Made by a program: the position numbers and the translations under genes
Assembly: GCA_039621445.1 (NCBI GenBank)
Contig: CP154955.1
Span: forward strand, 16,968,691 to 17,032,690
DNA length: 64,000 bases
Reading direction: 5' to 3'
Origin: Euglena gracilis
Taxonomy: Eukaryota; Euglenida; Euglenophyceae; Euglenales
The notes under the pieces: model-generated
What the model was told of the DNA's origin: nothing
Seen by the model: the letters and a program-made list of their open reading frames with translations, nothing else
Database searches by the model: none
Part shown: piece by piece, positions 31,799-41,399 of the stretch
Layout: each line of letters opens with the position of its first letter
Numbering within the stretch: position 1 is the first letter of the stretch

Positions 31799-34700
31799 CT
31801 ATGCCCCAACACATCAGCACCGACAGGGGAAAGAATATTTGCGAGTGGGAGTTACTGCCAAGCCTGGCAAAGGTCAAACAAGGGAAATGGGGGGGGGGGG
31901 GAATCATGATAGCATTACACTTTTTTTTGCTTTTTTCAAACACATTTTCCCTCACCCTAAATTATTTAACCTGTGCCAGTACCTGTTCCTAATGCAAGAA
32001 CCCATGATTTTGGCCAAAATGCAAAATAGTAAAATATGGTAGCAAAAATGCAAAATAGCAGCCGATAATAGAAGCCGATGTGGGGTTGGGCATTGGGGGG
32101 AGGGGGGGGAGTCCAAACAGACAGCACAGGGACCCAATGAGCTCCCTCCCACTGGGTGCCAAGCAGCAGAGGCCTCGCCCGAAATGACGGCGCGGGAGAG
32201 CCCATGGATGAGCACCGTCTGTGGGGGCAGTGCAGGCAAGGCTCTGTCCACCGTCATGAAGCAAGGCGGGCATGAACTCAGGGGTGGGACCATACAATTT
32301 TTTTTACCGACCCTCCCCCCCGGGGGGGGGGTCACTCCATTTTTTTTAAAAACCAGTCAGTCACTCGTTTTCGGAAAGCCAGCCAAGCACTGCCCCGGGG
32401 GGGGGGGGTCGGCCACTCAGAAAAAAATTAGGCCATTTTAGGCAAAAAAAATTTCCAGCGCCTTCGGCGCCGGGTCACTCAAGCCGCTTTGGCCCACTCC
32501 TGGCCGACCCCCCCGGGGGGGGGGGGGGCCGGGCCAAAAACCAGTCAGTCACTCTGAAAAAACCAGTCACCCACCCAGGGGGGGGGGGGTCGGCCAGTGC
32601 TTAAGCAATTGACTGGGTGGGACATCAATATAAAAAGAAAAACGTCATCCCAAACAGTTTTTGACAGTGAGGGGTGGAAATCAGGGCATCGCTTAGTGAC
32701 TTGCCGGGGGGGGGGGGGGGGGGAACCAGCTCAGAGGCTGGAAAATTTAGGCTGGCTGGAAAAGGCTGCTGGCTCTCATACAGGTCCCCAGGCTGGAACT
32801 GGGTCCGACTGAGTCGAACCCAGTCACCAAAACATAGAAACTGCAAAAATGCCCCCAAAAACAGCCAATTATGCAAAAAAAAAAACAGTTTTCTTTTACA
32901 AAAATTTGCTCTGGCCAGCCCTCATGCAATCTGTTTTTAGCCCATTTTCAGCCCATTTTTGCACCTCCAAAAGCTAAAAAAAAATCCGCTACCGTCGGGC
33001 GGTTTGAAAATAAAAAAAACTGTTGCTGGGGGGGGGGGGGTCCGAGCTGGAAAAGGCTGTTGGCTGGCTGGATCCCCAGGGATGGGATCCACTTTAGCCT
33101 AAGTGACGCTCTGGTGGAAAAGGGGGAGTTGGCTGCCGGAGTCGGTCCTCGGCCTGGGGGAGGGGGGCTAGCAGGGGAGTGAGAGAAGCTTCAACTTGTG
33201 AAGGCATAAAGGGCGGTCAAACAGCGGAAGTCATGGGTGCTCCAAATTCAGCGGATGGAGGGGTACTGCCTCGACAGCACGCCCTGGGTGGATAAATATG
33301 TGCCTGTACAGTGTTTGGGAGGTGGGGGGCTTGGGAAGGTCCGTCCCATCCACAAAATGGGACGCCTGGTCTCAAGGCGGCAACCTGACGAACCACGGCG
33401 GCGTCACCCGTCCCAAAGTCATCAGTTGAAACCCAAAGGACAATATGGTCATTTGTAAAAGTGATGCAAGTTGCATTTAGATGCAATTATCAAAAAAAAA
33501 GGCATACCCGCTGAAGCCATTTGCAGCAAGCTCCAGCAGGAATCGCATCCATGCAGTGTGTGTGTGGGGGGGGGGGGGGGGACAGGATGCCCCCATGGTA
33601 GCATTTCCCAGTGATTGGTTGGATGAGCTTGAATGTAATTTCATGTTTCCCAACCCAAGTGAGGAAACTGGAAGGGAGGAAACTACCCATGGCAAACAAC
33701 AACAGAAAACAAATTCTTTGAATAAGCCACCAGAGCCATGGCATCGACCCCCCCCCCCGGTTAGTCAACCTGTGCACTGGATCTTGGGTGGGCCCGGCTT
33801 GGGCAAAGTGCTGTCCAAAACTCAGGGCTGTCAGCAACGTACACCGAAAAGGAGGGGGGCGTACCACATTCGGCTGCAGGAACTGCAGCAGCTTGTTGGC
33901 CACCTCCTGTCGGCTGGCAGCGCTCTGGGTGGCGAAGTACTCCCCGCGCTGTACGATGAGCCGCTTCACCTCGTCGAAGTCCTGGGCCGCAGCGCCGGCG
34001 GGGGTGGGGGGGGGGCAACGCGAAGGCGGGGGGGGGGGGCATGGCAAAACGGGAAGGCTTTGTGGGGGGGAGGTCGACCCCCCACCCACCACCCTAGCTG
34101 TTCGGCCGATTCCCGTTCTGCCCTGGGGGGGGGGGGGGGCAAAAAGGGGGCACTGTGCGAAATGGCAACTCATCGCAGGCAGTCGGCGGAATCTGCTTAG
34201 TAAGTTAGTAAGTTAAGTAAGGTCTCCTGGTTTTTCTGAGGCAGCGTTGAGCACTGTTTAGGATTTCCCTAATGAGGCAAATGGTGCCAAGAAGGCAGTT
34301 TGAGTGGTGGTTGCCGTGATTCATTTCATCGTCAAACCCTGGGTTTGCAGATGGTTCAAAAAAAAGGATTGTGCACAGGTTTGGGGAGATGTTGTCCCTG
34401 AGTGAGGATTTGGACCCCCCCATTTTCCAACGGGCGATGCAACCCTTTCCCGGGGGTTTGTGGACGTCCCTCAACTTCGGTACATCCATTATTGCAGGTG
34501 TACCGGATGGTACAATGAGACGTCCTTTCCCTCCACCAGGGAAGCCCAATGCAACCTCCTTGCAAAAAAAAGGAAGCCGTAATTACGACGTGGAAGTATC
34601 TGTGCAGATGCTGGCACCACCAGCCGACCGAGTAGCCCACATAAAGCATGCAATTTGCATTAATGCAAATGCGAACACACAACCTTGTTCTCGTACGGGA

Positions 34701-36040
34701 TGCGGGTGATGTACCGCTTGTACAGTTCGCAGCCGGCTCGGAGCGCAATGCGGTGTTGCAGCTCCGGGGTCTCCTGCCACGGCATGCGAAGAGCGCCCCC
34801 CCCCCAGGGTCAGCAGCGACAGGCACAAAACCGAGAGCAGAGAATACAGTCGGGGACTGGCCACAGCAGCAGCAGAAGTCCCCCAATGACACCCCACCTA
34901 AACCCCAGGCACCACTGTCGCAAAAAACCCATTAAGCAGTCACCACTGTGGTTTCTGTTCAGAGGCAGGAATCTGGAGCTGGCTGACTGCGAGTGGGCTG
35001 GCAAGGACAAGAAGGAAAGGGGGTAAAAATAAAACACACCTGCGTGTAACGTGTAACAATACCGTTAGCTTCCCCGCCCACAACGTTCTCCACCCCCCTC
35101 CGGGGGTCGGCCAGTGACTAAGTGATTGTATGCTCCTGATATCAAACGCTGACCCCAACCCCAGAACCTCCCCCTCGAGATATGGGTTCAGTTCCATCAC
35201 GGCGACAAGTCAGTGACTTCGGTGGGACACCAGAGTTGCATTTGCAGTGAGACGTGCGTGAAACGTCTCACTGCGGCTTTGGTGAAAGGGCGGCGTTGGT
35301 GAGCCGGGCTGTGAAGGGAGAGGAGCACGGGGGTACACCATGATGGTCTGGATGGCCCGCTCCAGCTCCACCATGATCTCACTGTACGTCGAGGCTGCGG
35401 CGGAGGGGCAGGACCATTCGACCTCCCCCACCAACGACCCACTGGAGCCCTGTCTGCAACTGCAGGTGACAGGAGACGGTGTGGTGAAGAACGGCCTGAT
35501 TCCCCTCCCTTCTCCCAATCAATTCCCCAAAGAAAAACCCCATGCTGACTTTCAACAAAAACACAAAAAGCAAACCGACCCGAAATAAGACCCATGTGGA
35601 TTAGGGGGGAGGGGGATGCAAAAAAATAGACACTCCTAACTTTGCAAGAATGTTCGAATTAGCTTGTTCGCTTGATTTTTTTTGAACTTTACCCATTTTT
35701 CCGGGGCCGAAATGGGCATTTTTCAGACAATTATTACTCCTGGCCAAAAATACTGCCTTTTGGACCTGTTTTCGGACCCTCTCACAGGAAACAAGTCCAA
35801 ATTTTCAGCAAAAATACAAAAACTGACGGACCCCCCCCCAACATCGGAGGGTTCCGATCGGGGGGGGGGGAAATCTGGTGGGACAGATCCAGGCCAAAAA
35901 GTCACCCCGAAAAGCAGTTAGTAGGTTGGCTACTAAGCTCCCTCAGGCGCGGGGGGGGTGGGGGGGGGTCGGGCAGTGACCAAGTGGCCACATGGTTGGT
36001 TGACGTGGGAGTGGTCCAGTGTGGCCCCAGTGACCACTGT

Positions 36041-36072
<32 letters not shown>

Positions 36073-36217
36073 ACACACACATACACACACACATACACAT
36101 CCGCGCACCCTGGGACTCGCGCAGGCACTCCGTCAGCATGTCCACGGCCACCACCGCCAGGGACGCCTGCTTGTTCTGGTCCACCCGCCGCCGGAACTGC
36201 TCCCAGCTTTGGATCAT
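31680..36217 (-). CDS. EIF2B1: translation initiation factor eIF2B subunit alpha (N-terminal half, six exons)
   Basis: eIF2B is the guanine-nucleotide exchange factor for eIF2 in the cytosol; its alpha subunit is regulatory and senses eIF2 phosphorylation. Exons run 36217-36109, 35394-35339, 34773-34684, 33981-33865, 32218 to about 32174, and 31798-31680. The first five join in one frame with GT..AG borders; the exon 5/6 junction is unresolved. In order they match the family's helical N-terminal domain: ERGEXF-type (VQRGEYFATQ), HGLSRAV (family T-H-x-x-S-R-V) and IFTESLPERKG (family V-T-E-S-x-P). The protein should be about 300 residues; only about the first half is here. No catalytic residues are expected. 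Confidence 0.85.
32174..32218 (-). CDS. EIF2B1: eIF2B alpha exon 5
   Basis: A GCCCCCACAG acceptor, then TVLIHGLSRAVISGE, equivalent to the family strand Ile-Leu-Thr-His-x-x-Ser-Arg-Val. In phase with exon 4. The donor is unclear: no GT fits the phase of exon 6, and a GC donor is possible. Confidence 0.7.
32291..32615. mobile_element. CATACAAT-ended MITE, copy 1 (325 bp), in an eIF2B alpha intron
   Basis: Starts CATACAATTTTTTTTACCGACC and ends AAGCAATTGACTG, with a perfect 8-bp flanking duplication GGTGGGAC at 32283-32290 and 32616-32623. The interior AAAACCAGTCAGTCACTC and the GCGCCTTCGGCGCC palindrome are shared with the copy at 36694. Noncoding. An 8-bp duplication suggests a hAT-type origin. 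Confidence 0.8.
33230..33490. other. intron of eIF2B alpha with open minus-strand frame
   Basis: A frame of 89 codons on the minus strand includes DHIVLWVSTDDFGTGDAAVV. It falls between exons 4 and 5, which already join in phase, so it is probably not part of that protein. Confidence 0.3.
33865..33981 (-). CDS. EIF2B1: eIF2B alpha exon 4
   Basis: Exactly 39 codons between GCGGCCCAG and GTG|GTACGC. It encodes DFDEVKRLIVQRGEYFATQS, then RQEVANKLLQFLQ. The Arg-Gly-Glu-x-Phe motif and the following helix are diagnostic of eIF2B alpha. All codons are strongly G/C-ending. Confidence 0.9.
34684..34773 (-). CDS. EIF2B1: eIF2B alpha exon 3
   Basis: Exactly 30 codons between CCGTGGCAG and AAG|GTTGTG, reading ETPELQHRIALRAGCELYKR, then YITRIPYENK. 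The Glu-Leu-x-x-Arg-x-Ile pattern matches the family helix before the RGE motif. Confidence 0.85.
35103..35135. repeat. solitary terminus of the CATACAAT MITE family
   Basis: CGGCCAGTGACTAAGTGATTGTATG equals the right end of the element at 36694-36985; no left end is evident. Confidence 0.6.
35339..35394 (-). CDS. EIF2B1: eIF2B alpha exon 2
   Basis: A TCCGCCGCAG acceptor and an ATG|GTGTAC donor. It encodes STYSEIMVELERAIQTIM, corresponding to the family helix with a Leu-x-x-Ala-Ile core. Exons 1 and 2 together are 165 bases, so exon 2 ends on a codon boundary. Confidence 0.8.
36038..36102. repeat. CA microsatellite at the start of eIF2B alpha intron 1
   Basis: CA/CATA repeats begin within about ten bases of the exon 1 donor on the minus strand. 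Confidence 0.9.
36109..36217 (-). CDS. EIF2B1: eIF2B alpha exon 1
   Basis: Starts at ATG 36217 and reads SWEQFRRRVDQNKQASLAVV, then DMLTECLRES. The donor G|GTGCGC at 36108 runs straight into a CA/TG microsatellite. The ATG was chosen because the following helix aligns with the family N-terminus; an upstream coding exon cannot be excluded, since CCAG lies 9 bases before it. Confidence 0.75.
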
Positions 36218-36693
36218 TCTGGGCCCTGGCACAGAAGGACACGGGCCGTTCTTCCTGGTCCTTGGTGGGGGCAGGGCTGCCCCGGAGGACCTGGTGGGGG
36301 GGGGTCCACCCTTTGTCCGGGAGGTGGGGGGGGGGGCAACCACCAAGGAAAATTCCTTCGCGCCTTTAGGGCTGAAAGAAAAGCTTGACTCAAAAAAAAA
36401 ACTGGCAAAATACGGAAGGGGGGGTCGGACCCCACCACTTATTAAGTTGCCGGGATTCCCGGTCAGCTCTGGGGGGGGGGGGTGCCTCCTGGTCTTCAGG
36501 TGCCCACCTATAGCAGGCACACTATACTGTGGGGACAAAAAAAAACACGAAACTGTCGGAGCTGCTGGTCGTGGTTGAAATACCAACTCTCTCTCTCTCT
36601 TTCCTGGGGGAAGCCATCACTTCAAGTACAAGAAGTTTTCGTGGTGGTGAGTGGTGCCATGTTTGCCAAAATATGACCATTTTGGGCTGGGAC

Positions 36694-36985
36694 CATACAA
36701 TTTTTACCGACCCGGGGGGGGGGGGGGTCACTCCACTTTTCGAAAAACCAGTCGGTCACTTTTTTTTTCGGGAAGCCAGTCAGTCACCACCCCCAAAAAC
36801 ATGAAAAAAAGGCCAAAAAATTTTCCGGCGCCTTCGGCGCCGGGTCACATTTGTGGTTTTTTTGCCGACCCCCCCCCCCAGGGGGGAGGGAGTCCGGGCC
36901 AAAAACCAGTCAATCACTCTGAAAAAAAACCAGTCACCCACCCGGGGGGGGGGGGGGGCTGGGACAGTGACTAAGTGATTGTATG
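36694..36985. mobile_element. CATACAAT-ended MITE, copy 2 (292 bp)
   Basis: CATACAATTTTTACCGACCC at the left and AAGTGATTGTATG at the right give an 8-bp perfect inverted end. The perfect 8-bp duplication GCTGGGAC lies at 36686-36693 and 36986-36993. It lies about 480 bp upstream of the eIF2B alpha start codon and so could carry or disrupt promoter sequence. Confidence 0.85.
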
Positions 36986-36994
36986 GCTGGGACA

Positions 36995-38170
36995 GGATTT
37001 TTTATACCATTTGGCTTTTGAGTCAGGAGTGCTGGAGTCAAATAATCTTTTCAGGCTTCTTGGCTTTTTCTGGGGGGGGGGGGTTCTTGTCAGGGCTGTA
37101 GTTTCGGCAGCTAGAGGGGGTGCATAAGCTTTTTTTGTTCGCTGTGTTTATTATTTATTAGGGTCGATGTTGGAGGGTGGGTGATTTCTGGCATTCTTGC
37201 ACCATCAGCCAACCACCCAACACATCAAAAAATTGTGTTTTTCGACTTATTATTCGATCCCCGATTTGAACCCCAGATCGGCCGTTGGCTGTCCCTTGGG
37301 CCCAAGCCTTAGGTCCAAGGGCGGTCCTCAACGAAAACTGGAATCCCGCCCCTTATAGATCGCCCTGGCTAAAAGTTGGGACTTGATGATTTACAGAAAA
37401 CTCTTTTTCGGGCCTTTAGGTTGAAATTGTCAGTGTGTATCTCTGGCAGTTCACCATCTCATCCCCACCCCGCGCACTTGTGGGAGGAGGTATATATCCA
37501 TATACGATCACCATTTCATTTCCAAATAAAAATTGAAATAAAATTAGCAAAAAAAAAGTTTTTCGCCAACCGTTCTGGCGAAAAGCTGCAAGAATTGACA
37601 AAAATGGTTTCTGCAAAAACAAAGCTTGGGCCCTAAGGTGCACAATGTGCCAACAAAGACACTGCAGATGACGATGACAGTGATGAGTTGGTGATGGATG
37701 GAGCCCTCTGGGGCCAACGGCAACGGATGGAATGCGGCAGACGAGCTACTGCACCCGAACAGAGATTGCGCAGGGGGAGGGGGAGGAGGGGTTGGTCGGG
37801 GACCAGCAGACAGAAGCGTCCGTCGACATCCGCTGGCACGTCCCGGCCAATCGCAGCTGTCAGAGGGATGGCGTGGTTTGCGAGGTTTGCGAGGGACGAA
37901 CCCAAGCAGAGACAGTAGCCCAGGGAACGGGACCGACCTCACGAACCCGCGTGGAAAATGGGGCAGACCCCTGACGCGCGTAGTGATTTGTTGAAAAAGT
38001 TGCTCATATCAAAGCCAACTGGGGCATCAAACATGACGTGAGGCGAATTAATAAACCAAAAGTGACGACCATATGTAGCATCCAAAGTAACACACATAAA
38101 ACACATAACATACACTGACTTACACTCTGCTCCCCCGGAAAGAAACGGTCTTCATTCCCTGGTCATGGCT
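36995..38170. other. intergenic stretch, no gene recognised
   Basis: Between the eIF2B alpha start and the end of the next minus-strand gene. A codon-poor open frame at 37732-37974 (+) contains SVDIRWHVPANRSCQRDG and a Cys pair, but without G/C bias. Nothing firm. Confidence 0.4.
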
Positions 38171-38176
38171 CCACAT

Positions 38177-38253
38177 TCAATCCACAAGGGCGGCCAGGTA
38201 GTCGTTGAACCGAGTGCGCAGCCCGGAGACAGGGGTCCTGTGGCTGGCGCAGG
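38177..38253 (-). CDS. terminal exon, unknown protein
   Basis: A CCCAACGCAG acceptor (minus strand), then ASHRTPVSGLRTRFNDYLA and ALVD, ending at TGA 38179-38177. Codons are G/C-ending. It gives a natural C-terminus with a short helix. It probably closes the gene whose exons lie between 38.6 and 44.4 kb. Confidence 0.55.
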
Positions 38254-38574
38254 CTGCGTTGGGGAGCAGGCCGTGTCGTGCCCCCCCTTCTGTGCTTGGG
38301 TGGGGAGCTGGCACTGGCTTCGAGATCCCTCATATCCACAACATCCCAGAATGGGGGAGGGTCAAAAAAAAATTCTCGTTATTGTGAAATAGTGCCTGCC
38401 TGGCCCAACGCAGGCTAGGCCTGGTCCACCCATCACCGGCCAACCTGTCAGTATAGGAAGTTGTCAGGGTCCCCGATACCGGCCAACCTGTCAGGTGACA
38501 GTTTCCCGGGGGCTGGGGGGGGCAGGAACCGGCAGTGATGCATTGACCTCCAAATACAGGCTTTGCTTGGTGAG

Positions 38575-38705
38575 AGATTGCGGCGTGCTGCTGGGGTAAC
38601 GAGAGGGCAAGGACGGCCTGGTTGGCAGTCACGCCCCACGTGTAGGTGTTTACCCTGGGCCGAGCCACGGAGGGCCAGCCGAAGTACCCCGCCGGCAGCT
38701 CTATT
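38575..38705 (-). CDS. putative exon, unknown protein
   Basis: A GGCATGCAG acceptor, then GIELPAGYFGWPSVARPR in frame. A GTAAAC donor inside (about 38652) would end the exon there; otherwise the frame continues NTYTWGVTANQAVLALSLPQ. Aromatic/Pro-rich like the exons at 40.7 and 44.2 kb, so one gene is likely. Function not recognised. Confidence 0.45.
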
Positions 38706-38971
38706 CCGCTGCATGCCGATTGCTTGTTTTGGGGGGGTTTTGAACTGCCACCGCAAACGTTCCATGGGCCGTTTACTGCCTTTTCCAGCTTCTGGCTGAG
38801 ACTTTGGCTTGCCACACCCCAGTTGGCCAGGGGTAGTTCAACGGGCGTGGATATGGATCTCAATTAGTAATGTGCTAAGGAAGCAAGTGTGCAATCAGTA
38901 ATGCACTAAGGATGCAATAAGGAAGAACTGTGCTTAGTGAATAGCCTTCAAGCCCGTGTGCGTGCGCGCGC

Positions 38972-39030
<59 letters not shown>

Positions 39031-39091
39031 TGTGTGTGTACGTGTACGTGTACGTGTACATGTACGTGTACGGGTGCGTGTGCGTGTGCGT

Positions 39092-39124
<33 letters not shown>

Positions 39125-39147
39125 CGTGTGTGTGCGCGCGCGTGTGT

Positions 39148-39180
<33 letters not shown>

Positions 39181-39183
39181 CGT

Positions 39184-39451
39184 CAGGGGTTTTTTTAAGA
39201 CCGGGAGGAGGGGGTCCCCCCCACCCACCCCCTGGGGGCCCCGGGGGGGGGGGGGTCCCGGGGGACCCACAAAAAAAAAGCCGAAAATCGCGGAAAGTGC
39301 TAAAAATAGCACTTTTTCAGCGCCTTCGGCGCCGAAAATTGTACCCCACCCCCCTCCGGGGGGACCCCCCCTAGGGGGGGGGGGGGCTCGGCCGGACCCA
39401 CCCACCCTACCCCCCCCTCCCCCCCGGGGTCCACGACTAAAAAAACCCCTG
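39184..39451. mobile_element. hAT-like MITE, copy 2 (268 bp)
   Basis: Ends CAGGGGTTTTTTTAAGACCG and ACGACTAAAAAAACCCCTG. Flanks GTGTGCGT and GTGTGTGT agree at 7 of 8 positions but lie in a microsatellite, so the duplication is not informative. The interior has GAAAATCGCGGAAAGTGC and the GCGCCTTCGGCGCC palindrome. Confidence 0.85.
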
Positions 39452-39493
39452 GTGTGTGTGCGTGTGTGCGTGCGTGCGTGCGTGCGGCGTGTG

Positions 39494-39524
<31 letters not shown>

Positions 39525-39668
39525 CTGCGTGCGTGCGTGCGTGTGTGCGTGCGTGCGGGCGGGCGGGCGTGCGTGCGTGCGTGCATGCGTGCGTGCGTGC
39601 GTGCGTGCGTGCGTGTACGTGTACGTGTACGTGTACGTGTACGTGTACGTGTACGTGTACGGGTGCGT

Positions 39669-39713
<45 letters not shown>

Positions 39714-39776
39714 CGTGTGTGTGCGCGCGCGCGTGTGTGTGTGTGTGTGTGTGTGCGTGTGTGTGTGTGTGCGTGT

Positions 39777-40045
39777 CAGGGGTTTTTTTAAGGCCGGGGG
39801 GGGAGGGGGGGTCCCCCCCCCACCCCCTGGGGGGGCCCCCGGGGGGGTCCCGGGGGACCCACAAAAAAATGGCCGAAAATCGCGGAAAGTGCTAAAAATA
39901 GCACTTTTTCGGCGCCTTCGGCGCTGAAAAGTATATCCCACCCCCCTCCGGGGGGACCCCCCCAAGGAGGGGGGGGGGGTCGGCCGGAGCCACCCCACCT
40001 GCCCCCCCCCTCCCCCCCGGGGGTCCACGACTAAAAAAACCCCTG
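39777..40045. mobile_element. hAT-like MITE, copy 3 (269 bp)
   Basis: Same orientation and nearly the same sequence as the copy at 39184, with ends CAGGGGTTTTTTTA and TAAAAAAACCCCTG. Most likely produced by the tandem duplication rather than by a second insertion. Confidence 0.85.
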
Positions 40046-40052
40046 GTGTGTG

Positions 40053-40084
<32 letters not shown>

Positions 40085-40119
40085 TGTGTGCGTGCGTGCG
40101 TGCGTGCGTGTGTGCGTGG

Positions 40120-40163
<44 letters not shown>

Positions 40164-40249
40164 ATGTGTGAGTGGGTGCGTGGATGCATGTGTGCATGCG
40201 GGCGGGCAGGCATGGGTGTGTGCGTGGGTTTAAATGGACGGTGAATGCG

Positions 40250-40560
40250 GAGCACCGTTGGAGGAGAAGGACTGGGCGGCCTCATGGGGATGCGGTACAC
40301 GGAGGGGACAAGGTATCGGGGAGGACCAGCCTGGGGCACAGTGGCCGCCCCGGCAGGGTACGCGATGGTCCGTCGGGGGTCCCGCGAGCGATGCGGGAGG
40401 AGATAGCAGACGGGGGCCAGAAAGACGGGGCAAAGCCCAGCCGAATGTTCCATCCACCCCCCCAAATTCCCCAACCGTTGTGTTATTTGGATGGTTGTGG
40501 TGTGGGAGCCCTGTTCAGGAGAACAATTTGCCCGGATATATGAAAGCGGGGTGAAATACC
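40250..40560 (-). CDS. putative exon region, unknown protein
   Basis: A minus-strand frame with mostly G/C-ending codons includes APVCYLLPHRSRDPRRTIA, then PPRYLVPSVYRIPMR. Exact borders are not resolved. The Pro/Tyr/Arg-rich style resembles the exons at 40.7 and 44.2 kb. Confidence 0.4.
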
Positions 40561-40689
40561 GGTCCAGACTGTCTCGACAAGAGGGACCCCAGAGGGACGA
40601 GAGGAGCCAGCCAGAGGTCCAGGTAATTGGAGAAGGTCCTGAGCACAAGCAAAAGAGACAGAGACCAGGGGAAAAGCAACAGACTGCTT

Positions 40690-40905
40690 GGCTTCGGGTG
40701 GGGCGTGGGAGACGGGGCCCGGTGTACCCGACGAGGTACGGCAGGGCGGGTGGGTTTTGCGTGCCCCTCAGCCAGGAGGAGGGGTTGGCCCCGGCGTACG
40801 GCTCGTAGGTGGACGGTCGCCGGGAGGAGGCGCGTGTGGAGTGCGAGGCGGCAGAGTGGTGGGATGGGGACTTCCGCCTGGCTGTGGTGTGGAGGCAGGG
40901 CCCGT
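40690..40905 (-). CDS. putative exon, unknown protein
   Basis: A minus-strand frame after a CACCACAG acceptor reads RRPSTYEPYAGANPSSWLRG, then NPPALPYLVGYTGPRLPRP, with good G/C third-position bias. It contains repeated Pro-Tyr motifs. Belongs with the exon at 44.2 kb by style and strand; product not recognised. Confidence 0.5.
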
Positions 40906-41112
40906 GCCTCAGGATGAGGCAGACAAACGGGCGGGACAGCAAACGCTCACTGGAACCCGACGCATATCGGAAACATCATCAAAAAAAAATCGGTGTGGAT
41001 TTGTAATTCTGAGAAATAACAAAATGATTTGATTTCTGAGGCCGATGGCAATGATGATCTTTCTTCAGAAATGTAGCAAGCGCCAAAAGCTCAGCAAGTT
41101 TGGTAATGATCG

Positions 41113-41396
41113 GGCTTTCTTTTTAGTGAAGTGCCGACCCCCACGGGGGGTGGGTGGGTGCCAGGGGCAGGCACCCTAGAGCACCCCATCCAACCCCCCC
41201 GGGGGGTCGGGTTTTTGGTGGGTGCCTGCCCATAGCAGGCACCCCCCTCCGACCCCGGCACCAAAGGCGCCGGGGGCCCGGAAAAGGCCATTTTCAATGA
41301 GAATTTTCTGGTTCCACCACACTGTCCCTACCCCCCCCGGGGGGTGTGCCTGCTAGGGGCAGGTACCCTATAGCGCCGGTCGGTAAAAAAAAAAGC
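41113..41396. mobile_element. AGGCACCC palindromic element, copy 1 (284 bp)
   Basis: Left GCTTTCTTTTTAGTGAAGTG..CCGACC and right GGTCGGTAAAAAAAAAAGC form inverted ends. The interior has nested hairpins of GGGTGCCTGCC/GGCAGGCACCC and GGCACCAAAGGCGCC. A homologous element in inverted order lies at 63713-64000. Confidence 0.65.
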
Positions 41397-41399
41397 ATG

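Larger units (their letters stand above)
38955..40200. repeat. compound GTGC/GTACGT/TG microsatellite in tandemly duplicated units
   Basis: Two successive units, each GTGC repeat, then GTGTAC repeat, then GGGTGCGTGTGCG, then TG repeat, then a MITE (38955-39451 and 39452-40045), followed by a third partial GTGC tract to about 40200. The same order of sub-repeats in both units indicates a tandem duplication that included the transposon. Confidence 0.85.

Noticed and set aside
38875-40200. frames of 240-330 codons in both strands
   Set aside because: They run through GTGC/TG microsatellites and the MITE copies; all phases are open because the repeats lack stop codons.
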